A stretch of 64,000 bases of DNA from Diphasiastrum complanatum (lineage: Eukaryota; Streptophyta; Lycopodiopsida; Lycopodiales; Lycopodiaceae): NCBI GenBank assembly GCA_029204225.1, contig CM055100.1, positions 4,450,111 through 4,514,110 on the forward strand, written 5' to 3'. A model generated the notes under the pieces. It worked only from the letters and a program-made list of their open reading frames with translations, had not been told where the DNA came from and ran no database searches. This document shows, piece after piece, positions 1 to 11,139 of this stretch (within the stretch, counting starts at the first letter, position 1; each line of letters starts with the position of its first letter). Made by a program: the position numbers and the translations under genes.

Positions 1-112
1 GGTTTTTAGCCCTTAGCCCTAAACCCGAAACCCTAAACCCTTGATCCTTGGTCCTTAAACCTTAACTCTTAGCCCTTCACCCTTAACACTAAACCCAAAA
101 GCCAAAACCCGA
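1..112. repeat. Degenerate interstitial telomere-like repeat
   Basis: The first ~110 bases are imperfect copies of the plant telomere heptamer in the CCCTAAA orientation (CCCTAAACCC, ACCCTAAACCC, CCCTTAACAC). The array is short and decayed and is followed by retrotransposon relics, so an interstitial telomeric tract is likelier than a chromosome end. The window edge prevents knowing its full length. Confidence 0.7.
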
Positions 113-129
113 AATCACTCTTAGCCGAA

Positions 130-274
130 ATCCGGATGCCTTAGCTCTATCATCATATCCAGCAAAAATACACTTAGTTGACTTTGCATCAAACTTGTGT
201 CTATCATCATTTGGTATATGTGAACATGCTTTACAACCAAAGACACAAAGATGAGAGATTCTTGGTTTTACTCC
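130..274 (-). pseudogene. Ty1/copia integrase C-terminal fragment
   Basis: Read on the minus strand this gives about 48 residues of the region joining integrase and reverse transcriptase in copia elements: an FGC motif, HIPNDDRHKFDAKS, then CIFAGYDD. In intact copia proteins the same block reads FGC..H.P...R.K.DPKS..G.FLGY. No longer frame is attached. A near-identical block lies at 60987-61060 on the same strand, so both are copies of one old family. Confidence 0.75.
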
Positions 275-978
275 TATGAAGACTTTGAGTCAAATTGCTT
301 CTTCTTACATTCAGTTCCCAATGTCCTGACTTGTGACATTAGTGACAATTGTCAAGTTTCTTTTGATTGAATTGTTGGATTTTTATCCTCTTTATCCCTA
401 ATCTTACAGCTAATCTAGATTGATTCATTTGTTGTAAAGATTCGTATTGTCACATACTCTGCAAAAATACATGTATTTTTGAATAGTTTGCAGAAATACA
501 CAAAGATCATGAATAGATATTAGCTCGACGAATCAACAATTGTCGGACCAACTCAAATTGACAACTATCGACGACCATACTCAAATTGTCGAGGCCATTA
601 TCGAGTCGACTATTAACTATCGATTCAACTATTGACATTGTTGATTTGACCATCTATCTTCAGGCCCTTGTGATTTTTGCAGAATCTCCAACAAAACATA
701 TTCTGCCCAATAGCAACTGCTAACAACATGTAGTGCCCAAATTGTAAATCCACCCACTGATCTAGAGCCATGAATGCCTAGTTAAGACCAAAAGAGACCA
801 AGATCCAAGAAAGGATCAAAGCAAAACCAAGAAAACAACAAAAAGAAGAAGATAGAAATATGAAACTCACCCCAAGATCCAAGCCATTCCACCTTTAAAT
901 CCTAAACTAAGCTTGAAACTCTTTGTAAGCTTGGATCCCCATTCCCATTACCTTGATTAATCCCCTCCCCATTGGATT
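275..978. other. No gene recognised
   Basis: AT-rich sequence with stops in all frames. It contains a stretch at about 525-655 rich in short TCGA/TTGTCG motifs (CGACGAATC, TTGTCGG, ATCGAGTCGAC), which look like diverged short tandem units. No coding, RNA or LTR signature was recognised. Confidence 0.5.
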
Positions 979-1782
979 GTTGGGGTAATTCCCAACATGA
1001 TGTAAATAAATAAAAAGTCGAGTTAGTAGAAATAGTTGCGAGGGTCATGTCATCTTGCGTGTATAAGCCCAAGGCCTAATGAACACTTGTAAATAAATAA
1101 TTTTGGCATAAACTTGACTTTGGGCCATGTAATTAAAAATAATAGTAGAAGGCCAAAGTTAAGCTTAAAACTTAAGTTCCTAAGTTTGATTAATGAGTCA
1201 AAGTCAATTGGTGGTAGGTGAAGCATGTTTCTCTCTCCACCATTGATTAGTTTGTGCTTTTAATGACGGGTGTGGATTTCAATCCCACCTTCCTTGGAAT
1301 AGGAGAAAGGGGCGAGGTCTTCCCCATCCATAAAAAGACACCATTTGTATCATATTTTTATGCTTAACAGAGAAGAGACTCTACTAATTTGACATCCTCA
1401 TTTGCTAATCACTCTTGCTTATGCTCTTGTTGTGTTTTGCTTCTTATTTCTAGTTTCCATGCTTTTTGCTTTATGATAGTTAAGTTTTTTCCATAAGCAA
1501 TGACATTGAGCATTTGAGCTAACCTCCATCTCACCTCTCTCTCTTTCTCCCTCCCTCTTCTCTTCTTCTCTTCCTCTTTCACCCTCAATCATGTTGAATG
1601 CTTGTGTTTAGAGTTAGTTGAAATAGAGTTAGTGGGAGTAGTGTTAAAATTGGAGTAGAGTTAGAGGATAGAGTAAAATACACCTAAATCTAGCAACTTG
1701 ATTTAGTTAGGCACCTATCTAGTGCTCTAACCCTCTTTGAAAGGCGGAAGGACTGCTCACAGAGTATATCTACACACCCTAC
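979..1782 (+). repeat. LTR of gypsy element F (left)
   Basis: The proposed LTR starts TGTTGGGG and ends CCCTACA, directly followed by a tRNA-Asp-type primer-binding site at 1784. A TATA-like CATAAAAAG lies near 1330. The start rests on the TG dinucleotide and the inverted repeat TGTTGGG...CCCAACA at 979-996. No matching 3' LTR is in the window, so the left border is inferred. Confidence 0.6.
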
Positions 1783-1783
1783 A

Positions 1784-1801
1784 GTGGCGCCATTGTCGGA
1801 G
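1784..1801 (+). other. Primer-binding site, tRNA-Asp type (gypsy F)
   Basis: TGGCGCCATTGTCGGAGA is complementary to the 3' end of plant tRNA-Asp (expected TGGCGCCGTTGCCGGGGA) with three mismatches. This primer is typical of Tat/Athila-type Ty3/gypsy elements in plants. It sits two bases after the proposed LTR end. Confidence 0.75.
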
Positions 1802-2926
1802 ATAGGTTTCACTAACTAGTTTAGTTGTATTTTTAGTTGTTTTTGCTTTTTTAGAGTGTTTTTAGGTGGTTTTGGGGGTAGTTTTAGCTTGTTTTGTATA
1901 ATTTATTGTGCTTGGACTATTCTCAACTAACAGAGGAGGTGTGAGAGGGTAGTGGAGCCCCAAAACAACCTCTAAGGGCTCGGCATTCATCCACAGAACC
2001 AAAAAAATCAGAAAAATAGCTCAAATCTATTTTTGGAGGAAAAAGAGGCCAAAATACCATCAGATTTTGTTTATTCAAAATCCTATGGAAACCAGCCTTT
2101 GCACAATTGGTAGTAGTTTCAGGGTACTACCCCAAACCTACATAGAAGCCTACGAAAGTTCCCACCAATCAGACCTTAAAAAATCTTAAAAAAACTATAA
2201 AAATTTCAAAAAACCCTTGAAAATTCAAAAAAAAATTCAGATCTTCATAAGAACCTTTGTAGAGCTCTCTGAAATTCCATTTCAGTGAGACTAGGACACA
2301 AAAGAGTCTACAAGGGTTAGTTTGATTCCAATGAGCAGAAAATTGGATTTGAGTGCCTAAAAATCACTAAAATCAAAAGATCCATCAAATCCTCACACAA
2401 ATTACCTTCGTAGACTATCCCATTGGCTTCATAATGTCATTTTACATAAGTGGTGAAGTCTGCGAGAGTAAGTACAAATTATTGGTGAAGATCAAAACAA
2501 TAAGGTGTTCTTGAACCCTCGCAGGTAGTGAAATCTTCATTTCTTGAGAGAGTTAACCTTCGCAAACTTTTTTAGAGGTAGATCTATACCAAATACAGCT
2601 CCTGTAAACCCTGTGAGAGTTACTTCCCAGTAGCTTTTGAAAAATCAAGGTTTTTAACTGCAAAATAGTGAAAGAACCTTCGCATAGCCAACTCTCACAT
2701 GAGTAACCTTCGTAGACCACTAGATCAGTAGCTAGATCTGCACCAGATCCAGCTACTGTGAAAATCTCAGGCCATTCAAAGCAAGGATCAAAAAGTTATC
2801 AAGGAAAAACCACCGTAAGAGGCCTAAAATCACACTATCGACCAATCATATTGATCTGGTCCCTTAAGATCTAGATTGAATTCCACTGTACTAGCAATAT
2901 CCAACATTTTTGGACTCTAGCAATGA
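1802..2926 (+). other. Untranslated leader of gypsy element F
   Basis: About 1.1 kb between the primer-binding site and gag without a long frame. It is clearly related to the reverse complement of 61980-62490: both share the GGCGCC site, the CTTGGACTATTC/TTTGGACTATTC block, GGAGGTGTG.GAGGGTAG.GGAGGCC, GGGTACTACCCC and a GTGAGACTAGGACACA-type block. That shared order identifies it as the leader of a gypsy family. Confidence 0.7.
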
Positions 2927-3613
2927 ATGAATCTGAGATCCGGACGATCAATCGCGAGAAGAACAACGAATCAAGCACCAAACCTTCCCAGAGTTGCAGC
3001 TGCGCAAATTGAGGCAGAACCAAAATCAACACCAATAGATCCTATGGGTCAACATGTACCTGTCACACCATTGCAAGCATTCTGGAGGGCACCACGTATG
3101 GAAATACCTAAATATGATGGGTCGTCAGATCCTATCAAATTCTTCTAGATCTACAAGCAAGCATGCAAAATTTATGGCGAACGGACACTGGTAGAGAAAT
3201 TGATGTTGTTTCCGATGTGTCTAGTAGCAGTAGCGCAAGATTGGTTCTTCAACCTATCGAAAGAAGAAAAAACCACTTGGGAAGCATTAAGATGCCTCTC
3301 ATCATGCGCTTTAAACCTAGAAAGTTCTTGGAAGATCCATTTCTCCTGCTGAGCAAAGTGAAGATGGGAAAAAGAGAAAGGGTCAAGGACTATATAGAAC
3401 GGGTCAAACATTTAAGATCTTAGTGAAATGCAGTCCTAACTCCCGATCATGCGGTTATTATGTGGTTCCTTGCAGGGTTACCACGTAGTATCAGAAAGAG
3501 AACTTAAAAGATGGAAGCAGTACGCTACATTGCAAAAATCAATGGAAGATGCCATCAAGAAAGAAGATAAGGGTTCAGACGATGAATCACATCCGACCAC
3601 CCATAATCCAACA
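2927..3613 (+). pseudogene. gag: Ty3/gypsy gag, N-terminal part (element F), broken
   Basis: The frame starts MNLRSGRSIARR and carries the conserved gag entry MEIPKYDGSSDPIKFF. It meets one in-frame TAG at 3146 and continues in the same frame with YKQACKIYG, VAQDWFFNL and TTWEALRCL, the WF..L......TW..L block of the Retrotrans_gag fold. A second stop follows near 3352. The frame is cut at 3613 by insertion of copia element A and appears to resume at 20825. The role would have been the capsid of the retrotransposon particle; the stops make it non-functional. Confidence 0.75.
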
Positions 3614-3917
3614 TGTGAAGATTATTAAAATATTATCTTCCTATCTTGAGTTTAGGGCCATGTCCATGATGATTTCCACTAAATTTCATGTTGTACATAA
3701 AAGGAGTGTGAATTGAGCAAATATCCTTCTAGTGTAGCTCGAATTTGAGCTAGATAGGTTCAATTTTGATGACATGCAGTGGTTTAGATAGCATGCAAAG
3801 TCATACTGTATGCATGCAAGCCACATGCAATCAATGCATGCAACATGCAAAGTAGTTTCTGTGATCTACACATGTCTAGACAGTTTTATAAGTTGACATG
3901 CAGTACATGCAACATAC
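3614..3917 (+). repeat. Element A 5' LTR, first part
   Basis: Matches 20084-20398 with about 4% substitutions. It is rich in CATGCA/ATGCATGCA motifs (about 3775-3910). It ends at CATAC, the target-site duplication generated by element E. Confidence 0.9.
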
Positions 3918-4570
3918 TGTGAAAAATACAAAAAGAAGCTTAGTAGAGGCAAAAAATCTTGTATATAGATAAACACACATATGTGGAGCCTGTTCCCACG
4001 TGTGAAAATAGTGTACTTGTCATGTACCATAATCATATAGGTTGTACATATGATTTCATTCAAGTTCTAGTGGCTAAAAAGGCCAAAAACTAGTTTTCTA
4101 GACATATGACACATGGCATCAGTCTATTGCTTGCATGAGCCACATCCTTTGGTTAGGTGTCACATCCCATGTGTAGAGGACAGCTCACATGTGTGGAATA
4201 AGCTGAAGTAGACGAATTTTGACTTCTAGAAGATTTTCAAGTAGATCTCTATATAGAAGGAAAATGGACCAAAAGTGCTCAAAATAGAAGGTTTTGTCCA
4301 AGTGTCAGTTTTGCATGATGAATCATCATATGACAAAGCACCTTCACACATGTGAGATAAAAGGGATGATCATTACCACGAGCTCCCACTTATTGTATAT
4401 ATAGAGCCACATTTGGCCATAATTAGTGTGAGACACCAATCTTGGTCTTGGAAGCAAATTTGAGTGATTCTCTCTATTTGTCTACATTTGTTTTGATTGT
4501 TTTGAGGTTCTATCAATGTGTACTCAATTTTCAGGTTGGAGTCCGTACTCAGACAGTGTTTCACACGTGG
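3918..4570 (+). repeat. Element E 5' LTR, truncated
   Basis: Aligns to 14249-14894 with roughly 19 substitutions and one 8-bp indel (GGCCAAAA present here). Homology stops immediately after the CACACGTG at 4562-4569; the 3' LTR continues a further ~180 bp. Contains CCCACGTGTGAAAA at 3995-4008. Confidence 0.85.
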
Positions 4571-5749
4571 TTGAAGTTGAGAGAGATTTTGCTAAAAATC
4601 ATAGATTAAGGAGTGATATGCAAGGTGAGAGGTGTACCATCACTCTAGATTTGTTCAAGAGTGATAGGGTCAAGTTTAGAAGCATCAATTTGCTAGGAAA
4701 CATCCTTGGATCTGTCCTCCAAGTGAAACCTTTGAGAGTTTCTAGTGCATATAGAGCATCTATGCAAATCTTTTGTAGAATTTGACATAGATTGGCTTCA
4801 ATTGAAAGTTCTAGAAAAGAGATTGAGATCCAAGTCACATTGTTCAACCCTACTCAATTTGTTTGAGTGATTGTAAGGTTTGAAAAGAGTCATTAAGGTG
4901 TCTATGGCAAATGTGTAGAGAGACACCCAATTTTCTAAGAGTTCCTTCCTTTGTAGAAGGCAAGATCTAGAAGCTCATTTTGTGTTGTTATTGGTGGAGA
5001 GTTCGTCTCTTCCCAGGTGATCAAATCTTTCTAAGTGGCATTAGCTCTTTGAAGCACAATATCTTAGTGAGAAAAATCTCAACCTTTGATTTTGAATTTC
5101 ATTCCAAGTCTTAAGAGGTAGAGTAATTGGTGGAATCCAATAGGGATGATTGAATCAATTTATTGAGCAAAAATTGACATAGTATGTATGAAACTCAAAT
5201 TAGTTCTATTAAACTTTCTTTGTGAGAGTGTGAGGGTCAATTTGAGATCCCATTGGATGTCTAGAATGAGGAGGAGTCCATATTTGAGTATTCATGCATG
5301 GTTGAGATCTTTGTGAATCTCTAGTTGTCTAATTTTTTAAGCTTTGTGAAAAAATGGTGGTATAGTTTGTTGTCAAATCAAATCAAATTCATTCTAAATC
5401 TCAAGTGTGAGATTATTTGGGTCAAGAGTGAGCCCAAAAGAAGTGATTAAGTTTTATTTTCATGTATTTGAAACAAAACCCATCTTTTGTTTAAGAATCT
5501 CAAGTGTTGAGAGAACTAGTCAAGTGAAAAGGAAAATCTAGGTGTCAAATGTTTTTCATATCCATTTCAACTTTCAAAAGAAAGAGTCATTGGTATTTGA
5601 TGATTCCAATAGGAGATTCTTTAGTGATTTGATTCAAAGATTGTGTGCTTTTGTCTTAGTGATCAAAGCAAAGTTTCCAAGTGACTAGTCATTACTGTGA
5701 AGATTGATTCTTAGGTTTGTGAGCTAGATCTTTTGTAGATCCTTCTAGA
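4571..5749 (+). other. Element E interior, untranslated or decayed
   Basis: Interior of E with no recognised protein motif. A short frame across 4570-4785 begins inside the LTR and has no known relatives that I can name. Stops in all frames from about 4790 to 5740. No PBS was found. Confidence 0.5.
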
Positions 5750-6535
5750 TTGTTGAAGATGTTCAAATCTAGTCTCTTGAAAGTCACAAATTACATTTGT
5801 AGAATCATATCACAGGTTTTTATTCACATGGCATCAATAGGTGGCATCCTATTAAAGGAAAGAAAGGATCCTGAGTGCAACCTTTGTGGCAAGGGAGGAT
5901 ATTTTTTCTCAAGATGCTACAAAAAGAAGACTAGTCCATCCAAGGAGAACCAAAGCAAGGGGGCCGAGGTGAAGGATGGAGCTTCAAGTTCAAAATGCAA
6001 ATACAATAAGGACAAGTCCAAGGAAAGGTGCTTCCTTTGTGGAAAGGTGAATGAGGCTTGGAGTCTCACAAGGACTTGCAAGATTTGTCTTCAAGAGTCC
6101 ATCACAACACATGTCAAATCTTTTGAAATTTTTCATTTTGAAGTGCATTGTTTGGTTCAAGATGCAAAGATAGATGTCACTTTCATGAAAGTAACTTGGA
6201 TTTATTTCATGTCCTTGGAAAGTATTTTGCTTGGAACTTTGGACAAGTTCAAACTTATTGTTATTATCCAAGAGAAATCAATCAATAATAAGGAGCAGTC
6301 ACAAAATGAAAATAGTTTCATTTATGCGCTCATGTCAACTTATGAAAAACCATTTTGCTTTGAAGAGATTTTTGTATCTCAAATGTGGATTAAGGCAATA
6401 CTAGTTGAGTGTGATGCCTTAAAAGATAGCAAAATATGTTTTCCTTGTAAGCTTACATTAGTTATGAAGTCAAGGAAATGGAAATATCTTCATAATGTAG
6501 GATCTTTTGGTTTCAATAAGATCATGAATGATGTG
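5750..6535 (+). pseudogene. Element E ORF, unknown protein with CCHC-like cysteines
   Basis: An open frame of about 262 codons cut by insertion of element B at 6535/6536. Near residue 40 it has CNLCGKGGYFFSRC, a zinc-knuckle-like spacing (CX2C...C) in which the expected histidine is replaced, followed by a lysine-rich segment and a second CFLCGK. The rest contains LMSTYEKPFCFEEIF and WIKAILVE, which recur in diverged form at 13490-13590. No pol domain is present. It may be a decayed gag derivative or captured sequence; I do not recognise a function. Confidence 0.5.
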
Positions 6536-7190
6536 TGTGAAAAATACAGATCCTAAGTGGATCTAAATTCCAAGATCATTGGCTTGAATGCTTGCACTCC
6601 AAACTACATAAGCTAGGAATTGGCAACACATTCTATGCTACCTAGAATGCAAAGAACTTGATCAAAAAGCATTTATCACAAATGGAAACTTCCATAAACA
6701 TCAAGTGCGGCCCAAAATAGCATTATACAGTCCATAATACATCAGCCTACCACTTTTGGAAAGCACCTAAGATCATACACAATAGCTTGAAGACAATACA
6801 CACAACAATGCTCTCAATGGAGGAAGAAACAATGACAATGATCTATTGATCTCAATGAAGCATACAAAAGGTTTCTCCAACCTGTTCTCCACGACTTCCC
6901 TACTATTTATGGATGAGGAAGATGACTCTCTCTCCTCTCTCTAGAAGGTACTTGACCCTAGATATTCCCTATATAGGAAAAATAGCTAAAAATGGCTTAT
7001 ATGACCAAAATACATCAAAATGGTCTCATTTTGAAGGGTATGAAGTTTGACACTTCATCATACTGAAAAAATACAGTAAATAAAAACATTGTGGCCTGGT
7101 TCACACGTGTGAAACTCCAGAACCAAAACTATTTACAATTTTAGCCAATTTAGGCCTCAAACTAGCTAGGAAATGTTGACAATTTTCACA
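6536..7190 (-). repeat. Element B 3' LTR (left end in window)
   Basis: 655 bp, practically identical to 12312-12966. The adjoining 7191-7200 (CTCCCTCTTC on plus) is the polypurine tract GAAGAGGGAG on the coding strand. It keeps the palindrome core TTCACACGTGTGAA at 7100-7113, which is mutated to CACCTG in the other LTR. Confidence 0.95.
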
Positions 7191-10100
7191 CTCCCTCTTC
7201 AACATTGGATGCTAGTTTCAACATAGTCTTTGAGCACATTCCAAGATTAGATCTATGCATTAAATATAGGTCCTTTCCCAATGGTTTGGTGAAGATATCA
7301 GCCACACACTCCTTTGAAGAGACATGTTGAAGCTCCACCTCTTTGGCAATGACTTGATCTCTCACAAAATGGTGAGCAATCTCAATGTGCTTGCTCCTTG
7401 CATGAAAAACAGGATTGCTTGCCAAGCTTTGGGCTGAAAGGTTATCACAAAGTATGATTGGAGTCTTCTCTGGTTCCAGCAAGTGAAGATCCAATAACAT
7501 CCTCTTGATCCAAAGAATCTCCTTGGTGCATGTTGTTAATGCCTTGTACTCGGCTTCGGTGGAAGATAGAGAGATAGTTGGTTGCTTCTTTGATAGCCAT
7601 GAGACCACTCCATCTCCAAGATAGATTGCAAAGGCACTTGTTGACTTCCTATCCATTTGATCACCTGCAAAATCTGAATCTGAAAATCCACAAAGGTTAG
7701 GTGTAGTACCTCCATACAAGATGCCAAAATCTCTAGATCCCGAGATGTATCTAAGTACTCTCTTTCCTAGCTTCCAATGAGCCTCACTAGGATCTTGCAT
7801 AAATTGACTTAGTTTACCAACCACAAAGCTTAGATCAGGTCTTGTGATGGTTAACCATATAAGAGATCCTATTAGCTTTCTATAGAGAGTAATGTCCTTG
7901 AAGGATCTTTCATTACTTCTTGTAGTTAGCTTTACATTTGATTCCATAGGAGTAGAAACAACTTTACAATCTTCCATATGAAACCTTTTTAGAATAGAGT
8001 TAACATACTTTTCTTGACATATGAATTTAGATTTAGAAGTTCTAATAATCTCTATTCCTAAGATATAATGAAGTTTACCAAGATCTTGAATTTCAAACTC
8101 TCTTTTGAGTGCCATCTTGATTTCATCTATATCTAGATTGTTACCACCACTTAAGATAATGTCATCAACATAGATCAAAAGTAAAGTGATATCATTTTCA
8201 TTCAATCTAAAGTAGAGAGAATGATCATACTCACTCATAACAAAGTTTTGAGAAAGTAAGAAGGAATTGAGCTTAGCATACCAACTCCTTGGTGCTTGCT
8301 TTAGCCCATACAAACTCTTTTGGAGATAGCACACATGATTAGGCTCATCATGTGAAACATAGCCCTCGGGTTGCTCCATGTAAATATCTTCTTCAAGATC
8401 ACCATTCAAGAAGGCATTAGTAACATCCATTTGCCACATATCCCAATCATAAAGAGTTGCAAGAGAGATTAGGATTCGAATAGTTACCATCTTTGCCACG
8501 GGTGCAAAGGTCTCATCATAGTCAATACCATATTCTTGAGCATACCCCTTTGCCACCAACCTTGCCTTGTACTTGTTGATTGATCCATCTTGATTTGTCT
8601 TGATCTTGAAGATCCACTTACAATCAATTGCCTTCTTGTCCTTTGGAAGCTTTACCAACCTCCATGTGTTGCTTTTGATGAGTGCTTGATGCTCATGATC
8701 CATGGCTTGGATCCATTCCTTCTTTTGAATTGCTTCACCTACACAAGTTGGTTCATCAAAAGAGGTAAGAAAAGCAAAGTTAGAGTTGTCCACCACTTGC
8801 TTTCCTTTTTCATCATAGGTTAGCCTTGATGGCTTAGCCCTTTGCCTTTGAGTCTTCCTTGAAGTTTGCTTTGGAGTGGCATCTCCATCTTCATCCAAGA
8901 CATCTTGCACATCATGATGATTAGTAGGCACATCAACATCAACATCAACAACATTGGAAACATTCTCTTCATGAAAGATGACATCCCTACTTATGACAAC
9001 TTTCTTTGTAGAAGGAATGTACACTTTGTAAGCCTTGCTTACTTCACTATAGCCAACAAACACACCCTTCTTTGATGAAGGATCTTCTTTAGTTCTATCA
9101 TCAAGTGTGATATTGACAAAACATGTACATCCAAAGATCCTACAATGCTTGACACTCGGCCTTCTACCATAAAGAACCTCATGAGGAGTTTTACCATCCA
9201 AGGAAGCACTTGTCCATCTATTACATAGATAGTTAGCACATGCTAAAGCTTCCCCCCAAAAAGACTTAGCAAGATTAGCATGTAGTCTCATTGCCTTGGC
9301 ACATTCACAAAGGGTTCTATTCTTCCTCTCGGCCACTCCATTCTGTTGTGGAGTCCTAGGACTAGACATCTCCCTCTTAATCCCATGTGCTATACAAAAG
9401 TCTTTGAACCTATTTGAGGTGTATTCCCCTCCATTATCAGATCTTAAGCATTTGATCTTTGTATTGAGTTGGTTTTCCATTTCATTCTTGAACTTGACAA
9501 ATGCAGCAAACACTTCATCCTTACTTTTAAGAAGATAGATCCAAGTATACCTACTAAAGTCATCAATGAAAGTTGCATACATCTTTGCCCCACCATTGCT
9601 AGTTGTACTAGAAGAATGAATATCAGAATGCACAAGTTGAAAAGCTTCTTTAGATCTAGAAGTAGATCTAGAATAAGCAAGTCTATGAGATTTGGACAAG
9701 GCACAATGTTCACAAACACTATTGTTTGCAACAAGACTTTTAGGGAGACCAAGAACAAGCTCTTTCTTTGCCATTACCTCCAAAGATTTGAAGTTGGGAT
9801 GGCCCAACCTCTTGTGCCAAACTTCTTGGTTTGTCAATTGCTCCCTAGCCATACATCCTTCATGATTAGAGATCACACATGCATCAAGCTTGAAAAGTTT
9901 ACCATGCCTCCTACCTTGAGCAATCAAGGATCCACATTTACTTATCAAACATGCATCTCCAATGAACTCCACATCAAGTCCTTTGTCAATCATTTGACTT
10001 ACACTAAGCAAATTCTTAGTGATTGAAGGAATGTACAAAACATTTTCAAGATTTGCTTTCCTATTTGTTGAAAGGGAAATAGGAGTAGTGCCTATGCCTT

Positions 10101-11139
10101 TGATGTCACATTGACCATCATTTGCAGTGTAGATGATGTTACCTTCTCCCTCATAAGACAATAAGGATGTAAAGTATTCCTTATGTCTTGTCATGTGAGA
10201 TGAGGCTCCACTATCAATCCACCAAGGATCATTATCATCTATGTTGGCTAACAAACTTGAAGTCATAACAAGTGATTCACATGTGTTATGTTCTTCCTCA
10301 TCTATTGTAAGATTTCCTTGCCTCTCTCCTTGCTCTCTTTTCTTCTTATAACATTCATTTGCAAAATGACCTTTTATCCCACAATAAAAGCACTTGAACT
10401 TTGACTTATTGTTCTTAGTAGAAGAGGAAGAGGAAGAGTGATCATCATGATCAAAGTTACCACCTTTGGACCATTTCCCTTTGCCTTTACCTTTGCCCTT
10501 GAATTTGCCTTTTGTGAAGAAAGCCTCTTCACCTCCACCTTGCAAGGATGCACCATCAAGCTTTGATTGCAACCTATGTTCTTCAGCCAATAAGATTTCT
10601 TGCAAGTCAACCACACTTGGCAAGACTCTTTGAATGGCAAAACTTTGCACAAGGTTAGTATGTTCATTTAGCAAACCATTCAACATAACTTGGACTATTT
10701 CACCATCTTTTATGTTCTCATCAATGCATGCTAAATCATCACTTAGGGACTTAACTCTCAAGATAAATGCATGAGCACTTTCACCCTCTCTTTGCCTACT
10801 AGAAAATATTTGTCTCCTTAGGGTCAATACCCTAGATGTGGACTTTGATTCAAAGAGCTTCTTTAAGGCATTCCATGCCTCACTTGCACTTTGACACTTT
10901 CCAACTTCCTTGAGAAGTTCATTTGTAACATTCATTTTAATGATATGAAGAGCCCTTTTGGCCTTCTTATCAAACCTTTGTTGCTCTTGAAGTGTGAGAG
11001 GTCTCTCTTCAATTTCTGCAACTATGTCCATGAGTTCATTCAACTCAAGTAAGGACTCCATCCTCACTTTCCAAGTAGAGTAGTTTGATGAACTCAACCT
11101 TTCACTAGACTCTAGCATGATCCCACCATTGGAAGCCAT
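7186..11139 (-). CDS. gag-pol: Copia gag-pol polyprotein, intact (element B)
   Basis: One 1317-residue frame with every domain in copia order. Gag (UBN2-like, from MASNGGIMLESSERLSSSNY) runs over residues 1-240. The CCHC zinc knuckle is C250-C253-H258-C263. Protease DSGASSHM is at 309-316. Integrase has HKRLGHPN near 442 and a DDE triad at D506, D568 and E604 with the typical 35-residue D-E spacing. Reverse transcriptase has QMDVTNAFLNG and YVDD at 990-993. RNase H, with FSDSDFAGD and STEAEYKAL, closes the protein. The stop codon overlaps the first bases of the 3' LTR (VEEGV, then TGA). The product makes the virus-like particle and copies and integrates the element. No stop or frameshift is present, unlike every other copia copy here. 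Confidence 0.95.
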   Translation of the reverse strand: MASNGGIMLESSERLSSSNYSTWKVRMESLLELNELMDIVAEIEERPLTLQEQQRFDKKAKRALHIIKMNVTNELLKEVGKCQSASEAWNALKKLFESKSTSRVLTLRRQIFSSRQREGESAHAFILRVKSLSDDLACIDENIKDGEIVQVMLNGLLNEHTNLVQSFAIQRVLPSVVDLQEILLAEEHRLQSKLDGASLQGGGEEAFFTKGKFKGKGKGKGKWSKGGNFDHDDHSSSSSSTKNNKSKFKCFYCGIKGHFANECYKKKREQGERQGNLTIDEEEHNTCESLVMTSSLLANIDDNDPWWIDSGASSHMTRHKEYFTSLLSYEGEGNIIYTANDGQCDIKGIGTTPISLSTNRKANLENVLYIPSITKNLLSVSQMIDKGLDVEFIGDACLISKCGSLIAQGRRHGKLFKLDACVISNHEGCMAREQLTNQEVWHKRLGHPNFKSLEVMAKKELVLGLPKSLVANNSVCEHCALSKSHRLAYSRSTSRSKEAFQLVHSDIHSSSTTSNGGAKMYATFIDDFSRYTWIYLLKSKDEVFAAFVKFKNEMENQLNTKIKCLRSDNGGEYTSNRFKDFCIAHGIKREMSSPRTPQQNGVAERKNRTLCECAKAMRLHANLAKSFWGEALACANYLCNRWTSASLDGKTPHEVLYGRRPSVKHCRIFGCTCFVNITLDDRTKEDPSSKKGVFVGYSEVSKAYKVYIPSTKKVVISRDVIFHEENVSNVVDVDVDVPTNHHDVQDVLDEDGDATPKQTSRKTQRQRAKPSRLTYDEKGKQVVDNSNFAFLTSFDEPTCVGEAIQKKEWIQAMDHEHQALIKSNTWRLVKLPKDKKAIDCKWIFKIKTNQDGSINKYKARLVAKGYAQEYGIDYDETFAPVAKMVTIRILISLATLYDWDMWQMDVTNAFLNGDLEEDIYMEQPEGYVSHDEPNHVCYLQKSLYGLKQAPRSWYAKLNSFLLSQNFVMSEYDHSLYFRLNENDITLLLIYVDDIILSGGNNLDIDEIKMALKREFEIQDLGKLHYILGIEIIRTSKSKFICQEKYVNSILKRFHMEDCKVVSTPMESNVKLTTRSNERSFKDITLYRKLIGSLIWLTITRPDLSFVVGKLSQFMQDPSEAHWKLGKRVLRYISGSRDFGILYGGTTPNLCGFSDSDFAGDQMDRKSTSAFAIYLGDGVVSWLSKKQPTISLSSTEAEYKALTTCTKEILWIKRMLLDLHLLEPEKTPIILCDNLSAQSLASNPVFHARSKHIEIAHHFVRDQVIAKEVELQHVSSKECVADIFTKPLGKDLYLMHRSNLGMCSKTMLKLASNVEEGV

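Noticed and set aside
1-112. Chromosome end (true telomere)
   Set aside because: Repeats are too short and too degenerate and are followed at once by old retrotransposon relics; an interstitial tract fits better.
9469-10026. 185-codon plus-strand frame
   Set aside because: Lies entirely antisense to the intact gag-pol of element B and has no independent motif.
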